Source: Pseudomonas sp. TMP9
Lineage (GTDB): Bacteria; Pseudomonadota; Gammaproteobacteria; Pseudomonadales; Pseudomonadaceae
Direction: 5' to 3'
NCBI RefSeq assembly: GCF_037943105.1
Contig: NZ_CP149803.1
Span: 806,001 to 870,000 of the forward strand
Length of the DNA stretch: 64,000 nucleotides
Below the pieces are notes generated by a model that saw nothing but the letters and a program-made list of their open reading frames with translations, did no database searches and was not told where the DNA came from. Position 1 is the stretch's first letter; each line of letters starts with the position of its first letter. Of the stretch, positions 42,570 to 52,651 are shown one piece after another. The translations under genes and the position numbers were made by a program.

Positions 42570-43973
42570 ATGGCGAACGATAAGGTTTCGATACACGGTG
42601 CCTGGGCCAGCCGTTGGGTGTTTATTCTGGCGGCAACCGGTTCGGCCGTTGGTTTGGGCAATATTTGGAAGTTCCCCTACATGACCGGCATGTATGGCGG
42701 CGGCGCGTTCGTGATGATGTACCTGGTGTGCATCTTCATGGTTGGCCTGCCAATCATGCTGGCGGAAACCCTGATCGGGCGGCGCGGCCGGCAGAGCTCG
42801 GTAAATAGCCTGAGGGCCTTGGCCATTGAATCAGGCGCCTCGCCGAAGTGGTCATGGGCGGCGCTGATGGGCATGATTGCGGCGCTGCTGATTTTATCGT
42901 TTTACAGCGTAGTGGCAGGCTGGTCGTTGGATTACATCCTCAGCGTGGGCAGCGGCCAGTTCGCCGGTGTGACAGCCGACGGTGCTGGCGCTGCATTTGG
43001 TGCGCTGACGGCTGATCCCTGGCGGCTAACCTTATGGCACAGCCTGTTTATGCTACTGACTGGTTTCGTTATCGCTCGCGGTGTAGTGGCCGGTCTTGAG
43101 CGTAGCCTGCGCATAATGATGCCGCTGCTGTTCGTGTTGCTGCTGGTGCTGTTGGGCTACAGCATGACCACCGGGCACTTTATGCAGGGCTTCCACTTTC
43201 TGTTCAATTTCCAACCAGATCGCGTTCTTGATGGTGTGTTGGCCGCCATGGGGCATGCCTTCTTTACGTTGAGCGTCGGTGTTGGCGCGATCATGGTCTA
43301 CGGCTCGTACATGCCGAAGAACGCCTCGATCGGCGGCACTATTCTGACCGTTGGTATCCTCGATACATTGGTGGCGCTGACCGCAGGCTTAGCATTGTTC
43401 CCCATTGTCTTCGCGGGCGGCCTAGAGCCGAGCGCAGGGCCGGGGCTGATGTTTGTCACGCTGCCCGTGGCCTTCGGCAATATCGCTTTTGGTCAGGTGA
43501 TGGGGACGTTGTTTTTTGTTCTGGTGCTGATTGCGGCGTGGACCTCGTCGATCTCCATGCTGGAGCCGGCGGTGGCCTATTTGGTCGAGCGCACCAAGCG
43601 CAGTCGAGTGCTGGTGACCAGCGTGCTGGTCTTTCTTTGCTGGGTGGTTGGCATGGGCACGGTGCTGTCTTTTAACGTAGGCGCTGAGGCTAAATTCTTT
43701 GTTTTCGGGGCGGATGGTTTCCATCTGTTCCAGTGGGGCGCTGAGGGCGGGCGGAATTTCTTCGACAGCATTGATTACCTAACCAGTCGTATTCTGCTGC
43801 CACTCGGCGGCTTGGCGTTTGCCATATTTGCCGGCTGGGTGCTCAAGCGTGAGGCTGTACGTGACGAACTGGCGATGAAAAGCCCGCTGCTGTTTAACCT
43901 TGTGTATTGGTTGATACGTGTGGTCGCCCCGATTGGGGTGTTGATCGTATTTGTTGCAGAGTTGAGCAAATGA
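42570..43973 (+). CDS. Sodium-dependent transporter (NSS/SNF family)
   Basis: A 467-residue membrane protein of the neurotransmitter:sodium symporter family, usually importing amino acids or amines with Na+. The first helix has the family signature GSAVGLGNIWKFPYMTGMYG near 24-43, with the unwound Gly-Asn segment that binds Na+. There are about 11-12 helices. The substrate is unknown. It lies between smpB and ratA, genes that are neighbours in Pseudomonas aeruginosa, so it may be a later insertion into this order. Base composition does not look foreign. Confidence 0.93.
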   Translation: MANDKVSIHGAWASRWVFILAATGSAVGLGNIWKFPYMTGMYGGGAFVMMYLVCIFMVGLPIMLAETLIGRRGRQSSVNSLRALAIESGASPKWSWAALMGMIAALLILSFYSVVAGWSLDYILSVGSGQFAGVTADGAGAAFGALTADPWRLTLWHSLFMLLTGFVIARGVVAGLERSLRIMMPLLFVLLLVLLGYSMTTGHFMQGFHFLFNFQPDRVLDGVLAAMGHAFFTLSVGVGAIMVYGSYMPKNASIGGTILTVGILDTLVALTAGLALFPIVFAGGLEPSAGPGLMFVTLPVAFGNIAFGQVMGTLFFVLVLIAAWTSSISMLEPAVAYLVERTKRSRVLVTSVLVFLCWVVGMGTVLSFNVGAEAKFFVFGADGFHLFQWGAEGGRNFFDSIDYLTSRILLPLGGLAFAIFAGWVLKREAVRDELAMKSPLLFNLVYWLIRVVAPIGVLIVFVAELSK

Positions 43974-44007
43974 TTATCTGCATCCTGTTCAACCGAGTGG
44001 TTGCGTT

Positions 44008-44442
44008 ATGAGTACGCATATTCAGCGTTCGGCGTTGCTGCCTTATCCGGCGCGAGCGCTATTCGATCTGGTCAACGACGTAGCCAGCTACCCGCAGTTT
44101 TTGCCCTGGTGTTCGGCCAGTGAAGTGCTGGAAGTCAGCGACACGCGCATGCGCGCCAGCCTAGTGGTAGCAAAGGGCGGGATGAGCCAGCAGTTTGTGA
44201 CCGCGAATATTTTGATTCCAGGCGAACGGATCACATTGAACCTGGTGGAAGGGCCATTCACTCAGCTGTATGGGCACTGGGAATTTAAAGCGCTGGGCGA
44301 TAAAGCATGCAAGATTAGCCTGGACCTTACCTTTGACTACGCCGGGCCATTGGTGCGGGCGACACTCGGACCATTGTTCAATCAGGCCACCAATACGTTG
44401 GTGGATGCCTTCTGCCAGCGGGCTAAGCAGTTGTATGGATAA
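44008..44442 (+). CDS. ratA: RatA family protein (START-like, ubiquinone-binding)
   Basis: A 144-residue protein of the Coq10/RatA START-like family. It begins HIQRSALLPYPARALFDLVNDVASYPQFLPWCSASEV, seen here as two adjacent pieces, and ends PLFNQATNTLVDAFCQRAKQLYG, both typical. Escherichia coli RatA was described as a toxin blocking ribosome subunit joining; relatives bind ubiquinone. The pairing with rnfH (8-base overlap) is the usual one in gamma-proteobacteria. A toxin role here is not certain. Confidence 0.93.
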   Translation: MSTHIQRSALLPYPARALFDLVNDVASYPQFLPWCSASEVLEVSDTRMRASLVVAKGGMSQQFVTANILIPGERITLNLVEGPFTQLYGHWEFKALGDKACKISLDLTFDYAGPLVRATLGPLFNQATNTLVDAFCQRAKQLYG

Positions 44443-44755
44443 ACCAAACATCGTGGTCGAGGTGGCGTACGCCTTGGCCGATAAGCAGAAGCTGCTGCGT
44501 TTAAGCCTGCCGTGCGGCACCACCGTGCGCCAAGCTGCCGTGCAGTCTGGGATGCAGGTGCATTTTCCTGGGCTAGATTTGCAGAACAGCCCGCTGGGTA
44601 TCTTCGGTAAAGCGGTCAGCAAGCCTGACGAGCGTGTATTGGAAGACGGCGAGCGTGTGGAAATCTACCGCCCGCTGCTCGCCGATCCTAAAGAGGTGCG
44701 TAAACAACGTGCAGCTAAGGCGGCGCTGGCCAAGGCAGAGGCCGCCGAGGAATAA
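44435..44755 (+). CDS. rnfH: RnfH family protein
   Basis: A 106-residue protein with a ubiquitin-like beta-grasp fold: IVVEVAYALADKQKLLRLSLP, GTTVRQAAVQSGM, GIFGKAVSKPDERVLEDGERVEIYRPLLADPKEVRKQR, here in three stretches. The C-terminus is rich in Ala and Lys. The function is unclear; it was once considered the antitoxin of RatA, which did not hold up well. The start ATG 44435 overlaps ratA by 8 bases. A terminator follows. Confidence 0.93.
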   Translation: MDKPNIVVEVAYALADKQKLLRLSLPCGTTVRQAAVQSGMQVHFPGLDLQNSPLGIFGKAVSKPDERVLEDGERVEIYRPLLADPKEVRKQRAAKAALAKAEAAEE

Positions 44756-44779
44756 GGTTGCTGGTTAACCTTTAAAACT

Positions 44780-44806
44780 AAAAAACCCGGAAATTCCGGG
44801 TTTTTT
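44780..44806. terminator. Bidirectional intrinsic terminator
   Basis: An 11-base stem (AAAAAACCCGG) with an AAATT loop and T runs on both strands, between the convergent rnfH and bamE genes. Confidence 0.92.
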
Positions 44807-44818
44807 GTGAGCAAAATA

Positions 44819-45331
44819 TTACTGTGGTGTGCTTTCCAGAGGTTCTGGTGTCGGCACGGGCACGACTTTCACATCGTCCACTTCACGCTGAATTTGCTCC
44901 AGCAGAGACCCGGGTGCAGGTTTGTCCTCGGCTTGCTGTGCGGCTGGCGCGGTAGAGACGCCGCTGTCCTGGCCTAAAATAGCCTGGTCACGGCTTACGC
45001 CTGGCATAAAGTCACCGGACAAGCCTACCAGCTGATCCTCAGCGCCGAAGTTTACGCTGACGCGCTCTTGCAGGCGCTGACCACCACCCGGCTGGATGCT
45101 GTACAGATAATCCCAGCGGTTAGCATGGAAGGTGTCAGTGAGCAGGGGATTGCCCATGATAAACCGCACTTGCTTGCGGGTCATTCCCGGGCGCAACTGG
45201 TCTATCATGTCCTGCGTCACGACATTGCCCTGTTGAATGTCGATTTTATAAACCCCGGGGAATGAACAACCGGCGAGTGCGAGTAGTCCCGTAAGGGAGA
45301 GGCTGGTCAGCAGGAGTTTGGTCTTTTGCAT
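44819..45331 (-). CDS. bamE: Outer membrane assembly factor BamE (OmlA/SmpA)
   Basis: A 170-residue lipoprotein: signal [22 protein letters not shown] with lipobox LAGC, then the BamE core [28 protein letters not shown] and [13 protein letters not shown], given here in adjacent pieces. It belongs to the Bam complex that inserts beta-barrel proteins into the outer membrane. A proline- and glutamine-rich tail of about 50 residues is characteristic of the Pseudomonas form. The start is at 45331; the upstream extension of 11 residues has no signal features. It is divergent from fur, which is the known arrangement. Confidence 0.95.
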   Translation of the reverse strand: MQKTKLLLTSLSLTGLLALAGCSFPGVYKIDIQQGNVVTQDMIDQLRPGMTRKQVRFIMGNPLLTDTFHANRWDYLYSIQPGGGQRLQERVSVNFGAEDQLVGLSGDFMPGVSRDQAILGQDSGVSTAPAAQQAEDKPAPGSLLEQIQREVDDVKVVPVPTPEPLESTPQ

Positions 45332-45428
45332 CGGTGGGCGACTTCCACTATCTTGGCTTGGCAATATAAACCCGGATCATACCCGCAATAAAGGAAGCTG
45401 CGAAGCCGCTTCCGTGAGAAAGCAGACC

Positions 45429-45833
45429 ATGGTTGAAAATAGCGAACTACGCAAGGCTGGCCTGAAAGTGACCCTGCCAAGGGTCAAGATACTGCAAATG
45501 CTCGACTCTGCTGATCAGCGCCACATGAGCGCTGAAGACGTCTACAAGGCGCTGATGGAATCGGGTGATGATGTTGGTTTAGCCACCGTTTACCGAGTCT
45601 TGACGCAGTTTGAAGCGGCGGGCTTGGTGGTTCGGCACAATTTCGATGGTGGGCATGCGGTCTTTGAGTTGGCGGACAACGGCCATCACGACCATATGGT
45701 GTGTGTCGATTCCGGTGAGGTGATTGAATTCTTCGACGCTGAGATCGAAAAGCGTCAGAAAGAAATCGTCGAAGAGCATGGCTTTGAATTGGTCGACCAC
45801 AACCTTGTGCTCTATGTGCGCAAGAAAAGTTGA
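45429..45833 (+). CDS. fur: Ferric uptake regulator Fur
   Basis: A 134-residue metal-dependent repressor. The N-terminal winged helix contains GLKVTLPRVKILQMLDSADQRHMSAEDVYKAL and VGLATVYRVLTQFEAAGLV, seen in adjacent pieces. The metal-binding part shows NGHHDHMVCVDSGEVIEF near 86-103 and the ends of the regulatory sites in FFDAEIEKRQKEIV. The C-terminal cysteine pairs of the Escherichia coli protein are absent, which is normal in Pseudomonas. It controls iron uptake genes. I could not clearly read a Fur box in its own upstream region. The ATG at 45429 is the family start. Confidence 0.96.
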   Translation: MVENSELRKAGLKVTLPRVKILQMLDSADQRHMSAEDVYKALMESGDDVGLATVYRVLTQFEAAGLVVRHNFDGGHAVFELADNGHHDHMVCVDSGEVIEFFDAEIEKRQKEIVEEHGFELVDHNLVLYVRKKS

Positions 45834-45849
45834 TTGATAGCGGCATGAA

Positions 45850-45873
45850 AAAGGCGACCTTAGGGTCGCCTTT
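45850..45873. terminator. Bidirectional intrinsic terminator
   Basis: A 10-base stem (AAAGGCGACC) with a TTAG loop, between the convergent fur and recN genes. Confidence 0.85.
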
Positions 45874-45895
45874 GTGCATTTTAGCGGTTGAGTAA

Positions 45896-47581
45896 TCAGG
45901 CCTGAGCGCTGCCGACCATCTGGCGCGCATGGGCTAAAGATTCCTCAGTGAGGTCAACGCCGCCGAGCATGCGGGCGATTTCTTCGACCCGCTCTGCGGG
46001 TGTTAGCTTGCTCACCGCCGTGCGTGTGGCATCGTTACCGCGCACTTTGTGCACAAATAAATGCTGATGACCTTGCGCTGCAACCTGCGGCAAATGCGTC
46101 ACCGTGAGCACTTGACCGCGATCGCCCAGCTTGCGCAGTAACTGACCCACCACTTCGGCGGTTGGGCCGCCGATACCGACATCGACCTCATCGAAGACCA
46201 GGGTCGGCACGCGCGAAGTCTGCGCGGTGATCACCTGTATCGCCAAGCTAATGCGCGACAGTTCACCGCCTGAGGCGACTTTAGCCAAGGCTTTGAGAGG
46301 CTGGCCGGGGTTGGCGCTGACTAGAAATTCCAGCTGTTCTAAGCCGTTGGGGTGCGGCTCGCTGTTGCTGTTGGCGCTGAGTTTAATGGTGAAGCGTCCA
46401 CCGGGCATGCCGAGGGTTTGCATCTCCACTTCTACTGCAGCGGCCAGTTGGCTGGCGGCGTTGTTGCGTAACGTGCTGAGTTCTTCTGCTTTTTCTTGAT
46501 AGTGGCGCTCGAAAGCTAACAGCTCGCCGCTAAGGCGCTCAGCGGCTTGATCATCAGCATTGAGGCTTTCTAATTCCTCGAATAACTGTTGCTGCATCGG
46601 GCCTAGCTCGGAGGGCTGGATGCGGTGCTTGCGCGCCAAGGTGTAGATCGCGTCTAAGCGTTCTTCCATGTGCCGCAGGCGCTCGGGGTCGGCATCAAAG
46701 TGATCGAGAAAGCGATTGAGCTCGCCAACGGCTTCTTCGACCTGAATCTGCGCGCTGGCGAGCAAGTTGGTGGCTTCGCTCAGCGCCCCCGGCTGACCCT
46801 GAAAGGCACTTAGACGACTGAGGCTACTGGTCAGCGCGGAGAGCACATTGCCGGCATCATTTTCACTGCATTGCTCAATTACTAAGCGGCAGGCGCTGAG
46901 CAGGCTTTCGGCGTTAGTTAAGTTCTTGTGCTCCAATTCCAGCTGGCTGAGTTCATTCTCGCCTAGGGCCAGGTTGTCGAGTTCTTCCAGCTGGTAACTG
47001 AGTAGTTGGTGACGAGCGCGTTGCTCATCACCCAAGCTGGAGATGCGCTGCAGTTCGTTTTTGGTCTGCTTCCAGCGCTGCGCAGCCAGCAGCACTTGGC
47101 GCGCCAGCTCTTGGCTGCCGGCATATTCATCAAGCAAGCGGCGGTGCGTTTCAGGCTTGAGCAGGGATTGGTGTTCATGTTGGTTGTGGATATCAATCAA
47201 CAGCTCGCCGAGGGCTTTAAGGTCGGCCTGGGGGCAGGGTGAGCCGTTAATATAACCGCGCGAGCGGCCTTCAGCTGTGATCACGCGGCGCAGAATGCAC
47301 GGCCCGTCTTGATCTTGATTATGGCCAAGGTCGCGTTCGGCCAGCCAAGCACGAGCTTCTGGGATGTCGTGCAGGTCGAAGCTGGCGAGAATATCCGCCT
47401 TGTCCGCGCCGGGGCGCACCACGCCGCTGTCAGCGCGATCACCCAAGGCTAAGCCGAGGGCGTCGAGCATGATTGATTTGCCGGCACCGGTTTCGCCGCT
47501 GATCACGCTCATACCGGCGTCCAGTTCTAGATCAAGGTGTTCAACAATGGCGTAGTTGTGTACGGACAGGTGCACCAGCAT
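45896..47581 (-). CDS. recN: DNA repair protein RecN
   Basis: A 561-residue SMC-like ATPase for repair of double-strand breaks. It has the Walker A motif SGETGAGKSIMLDALG near 29-44, long coiled-coil arms in the middle, the signature KVASGGELSRISLAIQ near 430-445 and Walker B in VPTLVFDEVDVGIGGPTAE near 457-475. RecN belongs to the SOS response in many bacteria; a one-mismatch LexA box lies 25 bases before the ATG. It is divergent from grpE. Confidence 0.95.
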   Translation of the reverse strand: MLVHLSVHNYAIVEHLDLELDAGMSVISGETGAGKSIMLDALGLALGDRADSGVVRPGADKADILASFDLHDIPEARAWLAERDLGHNQDQDGPCILRRVITAEGRSRGYINGSPCPQADLKALGELLIDIHNQHEHQSLLKPETHRRLLDEYAGSQELARQVLLAAQRWKQTKNELQRISSLGDEQRARHQLLSYQLEELDNLALGENELSQLELEHKNLTNAESLLSACRLVIEQCSENDAGNVLSALTSSLSRLSAFQGQPGALSEATNLLASAQIQVEEAVGELNRFLDHFDADPERLRHMEERLDAIYTLARKHRIQPSELGPMQQQLFEELESLNADDQAAERLSGELLAFERHYQEKAEELSTLRNNAASQLAAAVEVEMQTLGMPGGRFTIKLSANSNSEPHPNGLEQLEFLVSANPGQPLKALAKVASGGELSRISLAIQVITAQTSRVPTLVFDEVDVGIGGPTAEVVGQLLRKLGDRGQVLTVTHLPQVAAQGHQHLFVHKVRGNDATRTAVSKLTPAERVEEIARMLGGVDLTEESLAHARQMVGSAQA

Positions 47582-47605
47582 GGTGAGGGCCTCCCAAGTT
47601 CATGT

Positions 47606-47621
47606 CTGGTTATTTATACAG
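47606..47621 (-). promoter_or_regulatory. LexA box upstream of recN
   Basis: Read toward recN the site is CTGTATAAATAACCAG, which fits the CTGT-N8-ACAG SOS box with one mismatch (CCAG for ACAG). It lies 25-40 bases before the recN start codon, in the usual place for SOS control of recN. Confidence 0.7.
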
Positions 47622-47655
47622 TGTTTTTTTGTGCGCTGACAATCCGTCTGTTGTC

Positions 47656-47683
47656 CTTGAAAGCATATTTTTTGGCCCCATAT
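47656..47683 (+). promoter_or_regulatory. Sigma-32 heat-shock promoter of grpE
   Basis: CTTGAAA (47656-47662) and CCCCATAT (47676-47683) with 13 bases between match the heat-shock consensus CTTGAAA and CCCCATNT at every defined position. It lies 55 bases before the grpE start codon. Confidence 0.88.
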
Positions 47684-47737
47684 AGTCGCTAGGTACGTGG
47701 GTTAAGGCTTGCGTCGAATTTATAAAAGGAGAGTCGC

Positions 47738-48307
47738 ATGGCTGACGAACAGAACCTGGATACGCAGAACCCTGATGAGCTGGCTAATGCCAGCGCGTTT
47801 GCAGGCGATGATTTGGTTGCCCGTGTACACGCGTTGGAAGAACAACTGGCCACTGCTCAGGATCAGTCTCTACGCATGGCTGCCGACCTGCAAAACGTGC
47901 GTCGTCGTGCCGAGCAGGATGTGGAGAAGGCGCATAAATTCGCGCTAGAGAAATTCGCCGGCGATCTGTTACCGGTGTTGGACAGCCTTGAGCGTGGCCT
48001 CGAGCTATCCAATCCTGATGATGAGGCGATCAACGGGGTGCGCGAGGGTATGGAGCTGACGCTCAAGTTGTTCCTCGACACGCTTAAGCGTTACCAGTTG
48101 GACGTGCTGGACCCCCACGGTGCGCCGTTCAACCCTGAGCACCATCAAGCCATGGCCATGCAGGAAAGCACCAACGTTGAGCCCAACAGTGTGTTTAAGG
48201 TGTTCCAGAAGGGCTTTATGCTCAATGGCCGTCTGTTGCGCCCGGCGATGGTGGTGGTCAGCAAGGCCCCGGCAGCAGCGTCGCCATCGATTGATGAGCA
48301 GGCTTGA
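47738..48307 (+). CDS. grpE: Nucleotide exchange factor GrpE
   Basis: A 189-residue co-chaperone that removes ADP from DnaK. A long N-terminal coiled coil ([36 protein letters not shown], in adjacent pieces) leads into the C-terminal beta domain with [21 protein letters not shown], typical of GrpE. GGAGAG precedes the ATG. It is the first gene of the grpE-dnaK-dnaJ cluster, controlled by a strong sigma-32 promoter just upstream. Confidence 0.96.
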   Translation: MADEQNLDTQNPDELANASAFAGDDLVARVHALEEQLATAQDQSLRMAADLQNVRRRAEQDVEKAHKFALEKFAGDLLPVLDSLERGLELSNPDDEAINGVREGMELTLKLFLDTLKRYQLDVLDPHGAPFNPEHHQAMAMQESTNVEPNSVFKVFQKGFMLNGRLLRPAMVVVSKAPAAASPSIDEQA

Positions 48308-48410
48308 AATTCGCCGAGTTGACCCCATTAAACAGTCAAGCGTTTTAGTGCTGCCGCCGCTGATGACCAGTCAGTGGCGCGATAATTAAAAAATTTTAGG
48401 GAGAGTAAAG

Positions 48411-50327
48411 ATGGGCAAAATTATTGGTATCGACCTGGGAACAACCAACTCCTGCGTTTCTGTATTGGAAAACGGCAAAGCCAAAGTTATCGAGAACGCC
48501 GAAGGCACGCGTACCACGCCGTCGATCGTTGCCTATGCCAATGATGGCGAGATTTTGGTCGGGCAGTCGGCTAAGCGTCAGGCAGTGACCAATCCGCACA
48601 ACACCCTGTACGCGGTAAAGCGTCTGATCGGTCGTCGTTTTGACGAAGAAGTTGTGCAAAAAGATATTCAGATGGTGCCATACAAAATCGCCAAGGCTGA
48701 CAACGGCGATGCATGGGTTGAAGTGAATGGCCAGAAAATGTCGCCGCCGCAGATATCAGCTGAAATTCTGAAGAAAATGAAGAAGACCGCTGAAGACTAC
48801 CTCGGCGAGCCAGTGACCGAAGCGGTGATCACCGTGCCGGCTTACTTCAACGACAGCCAGCGTCAGGCCACTAAAGATGCCGGTCGCATTGCAGGTCTGG
48901 ACGTGAAGCGCATCATCAACGAGCCAACCGCCGCTGCATTGGCTTACGGTATGGACAAGGCCAAGGGCGATCACACCGTGATCGTTTACGACCTCGGTGG
49001 CGGCACCTTCGATGTGTCGGTGATCGAGATCGCTGAAGTTGATGGCGAGCACCAGTTCGAAGTGTTGGCCACCAACGGTGACACCTTCCTGGGTGGTGAA
49101 GACTTTGACATCCGTCTGATCGACTACCTCGTTGACGAATTTAAGAAAGAAAGCGGCATGAACCTTAAGGGTGACCCGCTGGCGATGCAGCGCCTGAAAG
49201 AAGCCGCAGAAAAAGCCAAAATCGAGCTGTCTTCGAGCAATTCTACCGACGTCAACCTACCGTACATCACTGCAGATGCCACCGGTCCTAAGCACCTCAA
49301 CGTGAAAATCTCCCGCGCCAAGCTGGAAGCACTGGTGGAAGACTTGGTGCAGCGCACCATCGAGCCTTGCCGTATTGCACTGAAAGACTCCGGCATCGAT
49401 GTTGGTGCGATTAACGACGTGATTCTGGTCGGTGGCCAAACCCGCATGCCGCTGGTGCAGAAGTTGGTCACCGAGTTCTTCGGCAAAGAGCCGCGCAAAG
49501 ACGTTAACCCGGATGAAGCCGTGGCCATGGGCGCTGCCATTCAGGGCGCGGTATTGTCTGGCGACGTGAAAGACGTGCTGTTGCTTGACGTTAGCCCGCT
49601 GACCCTGGGTATCGAAACCATGGGCGGCGTGATGACAGCATTGATCGAGAAGAACACCACCATCCCGACCAAAAAGTCTCAGGTGTTCTCCACCGCAGAC
49701 GATAACCAGGGTGCAGTGACCATTCACGTGTTGCAGGGTGAGCGCAAGCAAGCTGCCAGTAACAAATCCCTGGGTAAGTTCGACCTGGCTGACATTCCAC
49801 CGTCCCCACGTGGCGTGCCGCAGATCGAAGTGACCTTCGACATCGACGCCAACGGCATTCTGCACGTAGGTGCCAAAGACAAAGCGACGGGCAAAACTCA
49901 GTCCATCGTGATCAAGGCCAACTCCGGTTTGTCTGAAGACGAAATTGCGCAAATGGTGCGCGATGCCGAAGTTAACGCTGAGGAAGATCGCAAATTTGAA
50001 GAGCTGGCCGGTGCCCGTAATCAAGGCGACCAGCTGGTTCACGCCACGCGTAAGATGATTGTTGAGGCGGGCGACAAGGCCACGGCTGACGAGAAGACGG
50101 CCATCGAAACGGCGTTGACCGCGCTAGAAGTCGCTGTGAAAGGCGACGATAAGGCCGAAATCGAAGCCAAGATGACTGCGCTGTCCGAACTGACTGCACC
50201 TTTGGCGCAAAAAATGTACGCCGAACAGCCGCAGCCAGGTGCTGCTGAGCAAGGTGCTGAGCAGGCTAAAGATGCCGGCGACGATGTGGTCGATGCTGAA
50301 TTCGAAGAAGTTAAAGACAACAAGTAA
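48411..50327 (+). CDS. dnaK: Molecular chaperone DnaK (Hsp70)
   Basis: A 638-residue chaperone. It begins [19 protein letters not shown] (ATPase phosphate loop), has [18 protein letters not shown] near 192-209 and [16 protein letters not shown] near 339-354; the substrate-binding domain follows from about 390, and the C-terminus ends in an acidic EEVKDNK tail. It refolds unfolded proteins with DnaJ and GrpE. The 103-base gap to grpE has no clear terminator, so both may share the heat-shock promoter. GGGAGAG precedes the ATG. Confidence 0.97.
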   Translation: MGKIIGIDLGTTNSCVSVLENGKAKVIENAEGTRTTPSIVAYANDGEILVGQSAKRQAVTNPHNTLYAVKRLIGRRFDEEVVQKDIQMVPYKIAKADNGDAWVEVNGQKMSPPQISAEILKKMKKTAEDYLGEPVTEAVITVPAYFNDSQRQATKDAGRIAGLDVKRIINEPTAAALAYGMDKAKGDHTVIVYDLGGGTFDVSVIEIAEVDGEHQFEVLATNGDTFLGGEDFDIRLIDYLVDEFKKESGMNLKGDPLAMQRLKEAAEKAKIELSSSNSTDVNLPYITADATGPKHLNVKISRAKLEALVEDLVQRTIEPCRIALKDSGIDVGAINDVILVGGQTRMPLVQKLVTEFFGKEPRKDVNPDEAVAMGAAIQGAVLSGDVKDVLLLDVSPLTLGIETMGGVMTALIEKNTTIPTKKSQVFSTADDNQGAVTIHVLQGERKQAASNKSLGKFDLADIPPSPRGVPQIEVTFDIDANGILHVGAKDKATGKTQSIVIKANSGLSEDEIAQMVRDAEVNAEEDRKFEELAGARNQGDQLVHATRKMIVEAGDKATADEKTAIETALTALEVAVKGDDKAEIEAKMTALSELTAPLAQKMYAEQPQPGAAEQGAEQAKDAGDDVVDAEFEEVKDNK

Positions 50328-50449
50328 GCGCAAGCTTATGCCGTTCTAGCCGGGGGTGACGCGAGTTGCGCCCGGCACGATTCGCCGCGCGGGGGCTTGC
50401 TCCCGCGTTGGCGTGTCTGGAGTAGATGATTTTAAGGTGTTGAAGACTT

Positions 50450-51571
50450 ATGGCTAAACGTGACTTTTACGAGGTGCTCGGTGTCGAGCGCGGTGCTAGC
50501 GAATCGGAGCTGAAAAAGGCTTACCGGCGCTTGGCTATGAAGCATCACCCGGACCGCAATCCCGACGATAAAGCCTCTGAAGAGAAGTTCAAAGAAGCCA
50601 ACGAGGCCTACGAAGTGTTGTCCGACGCGGCTAAGCGTTCGGCTTACGATCAATACGGTCATGCCGGCGTAGACCCGCAAATGGGCGGAGGCGGTGGCCC
50701 AGGCGGGGCGAACTTCTCCGATATCTTCGGTGATGTGTTCAGCGACTTCTTTGGTGGTCAGCGCGGTGGTCAGCGTGGCGGTGCCCAGCGCGGCAGCGAT
50801 TTGCGTTACACCCTTGAGCTGGATTTAGAAGAGGCGGTGCGCGGCACCACAGTCACTATCCGTGTGCCCACCTTGGTCAACTGCAAGCCGTGCGATGGCT
50901 CGGGTGCTAAAAAAGGCACCTCGCCAGTCACCTGCACCACCTGCGGCGGTATTGGTCAGGTGCGCATGCAGCAAGGCTTCTTCTCGGTGCAGCAAACCTG
51001 CCCGCGTTGCCATGGCCAAGGCAAGATGATCACCGATCCCTGCGGCTCATGCCACGGCCAAGGCCGGGTGGAAGAGCACAAAACCCTGTCGGTGAAAGTA
51101 CCAGCGGGTGTCGATACCGGCGACCGCATCCGGCTCACGGGCGAGGGTGAAGCTGGCGCAATGGGCGGCCCAGCGGGCGACCTGTATGTGGTGGTGAATG
51201 TGCGCGAGCACGCTATCTTCCAGCGCGACGGTAAGCATCTGTACTGCGAGGTGCCGATTAGCTTTGCTGATGCCGCCCTCGGTGGCGAGCTGGAAGTGCC
51301 GACGCTGGATGGTCGGGTTAAGTTGAAAGTCCCGGAAGGTACGCAAACAGGCAAGATGTTTCGCCTGCGCGGCAAGGGCGTAGCCCCGGTGCGCGGTGGC
51401 GGCGCGGGTGATTTGATGTGCAAGGTGACGGTGGAAACACCCGTCCACCTGGGTAAGCGCCAGCGTGAACTGCTCGATGAGTTCCGCAAAACGTTGGAAG
51501 GCGACAGCTCGCATTCGCCAAAAGCCAATGGCTGGTTCGAAGGCGTGAAGCGCTTTTTCGGCGACCTGTAA
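50450..51571 (+). CDS. dnaJ: Chaperone protein DnaJ
   Basis: A 373-residue J-domain co-chaperone. The J domain (residues 1-70) has HPD in [13 protein letters not shown] Gly-rich linker follows, and the zinc region carries four cysteine repeats: [24 protein letters not shown] and CGSCHGQG. Two C-terminal beta domains complete a type I DnaJ. It lies 122 bases after dnaK; the gap contains a GC-rich hairpin near 50387-50407. It recruits clients to DnaK. Confidence 0.97.
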   Translation: MAKRDFYEVLGVERGASESELKKAYRRLAMKHHPDRNPDDKASEEKFKEANEAYEVLSDAAKRSAYDQYGHAGVDPQMGGGGGPGGANFSDIFGDVFSDFFGGQRGGQRGGAQRGSDLRYTLELDLEEAVRGTTVTIRVPTLVNCKPCDGSGAKKGTSPVTCTTCGGIGQVRMQQGFFSVQQTCPRCHGQGKMITDPCGSCHGQGRVEEHKTLSVKVPAGVDTGDRIRLTGEGEAGAMGGPAGDLYVVVNVREHAIFQRDGKHLYCEVPISFADAALGGELEVPTLDGRVKLKVPEGTQTGKMFRLRGKGVAPVRGGGAGDLMCKVTVETPVHLGKRQRELLDEFRKTLEGDSSHSPKANGWFEGVKRFFGDL

Positions 51572-51576
51572 ACATC

Positions 51577-52444
<868 letters not shown>

Positions 52445-52569
52445 GTCATTGTGTCGCAAGGGCTGTTTTTGCCGACGCATTGGTGCAACTGGCGATGGAC
52501 CAAAAAGGCAGTTTCCTGTAGGCTTGCTGCCTTAGTGTGTCCACTAAAGTTGCGCAGAATGAATCAGAT

Positions 52570-52608
52570 AAAAAGCGGGGTGACGGTTCATGCGTCATCC
52601 CGCTTTTT
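52570..52608 (+). terminator. Intrinsic terminator between dapB and carA
   Basis: A 16-base stem (AAAAAGCGGGGTGACG and complement, one G-T pair) with a 7-base loop and a T run. It ends about 44 bases before the carA start codon, so it could terminate dapB or act as a leader attenuator for carA. Confidence 0.85.
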
Positions 52609-52651
52609 TACAACCTGCGTTTGCTTCACGTTTTGATCTCTGGAGGTCTTC

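Noticed and set aside
44008..44755. ratA-rnfH as a toxin-antitoxin pair
   Set aside because: The arrangement is conserved housekeeping; RatA relatives bind ubiquinone, and the antitoxin role of RnfH is not supported well enough to call it.
49257..50042. Minus-strand 261-residue open frame in dnaK
   Set aside because: Antisense shadow of dnaK codons; His- and Val-rich and without start signals.
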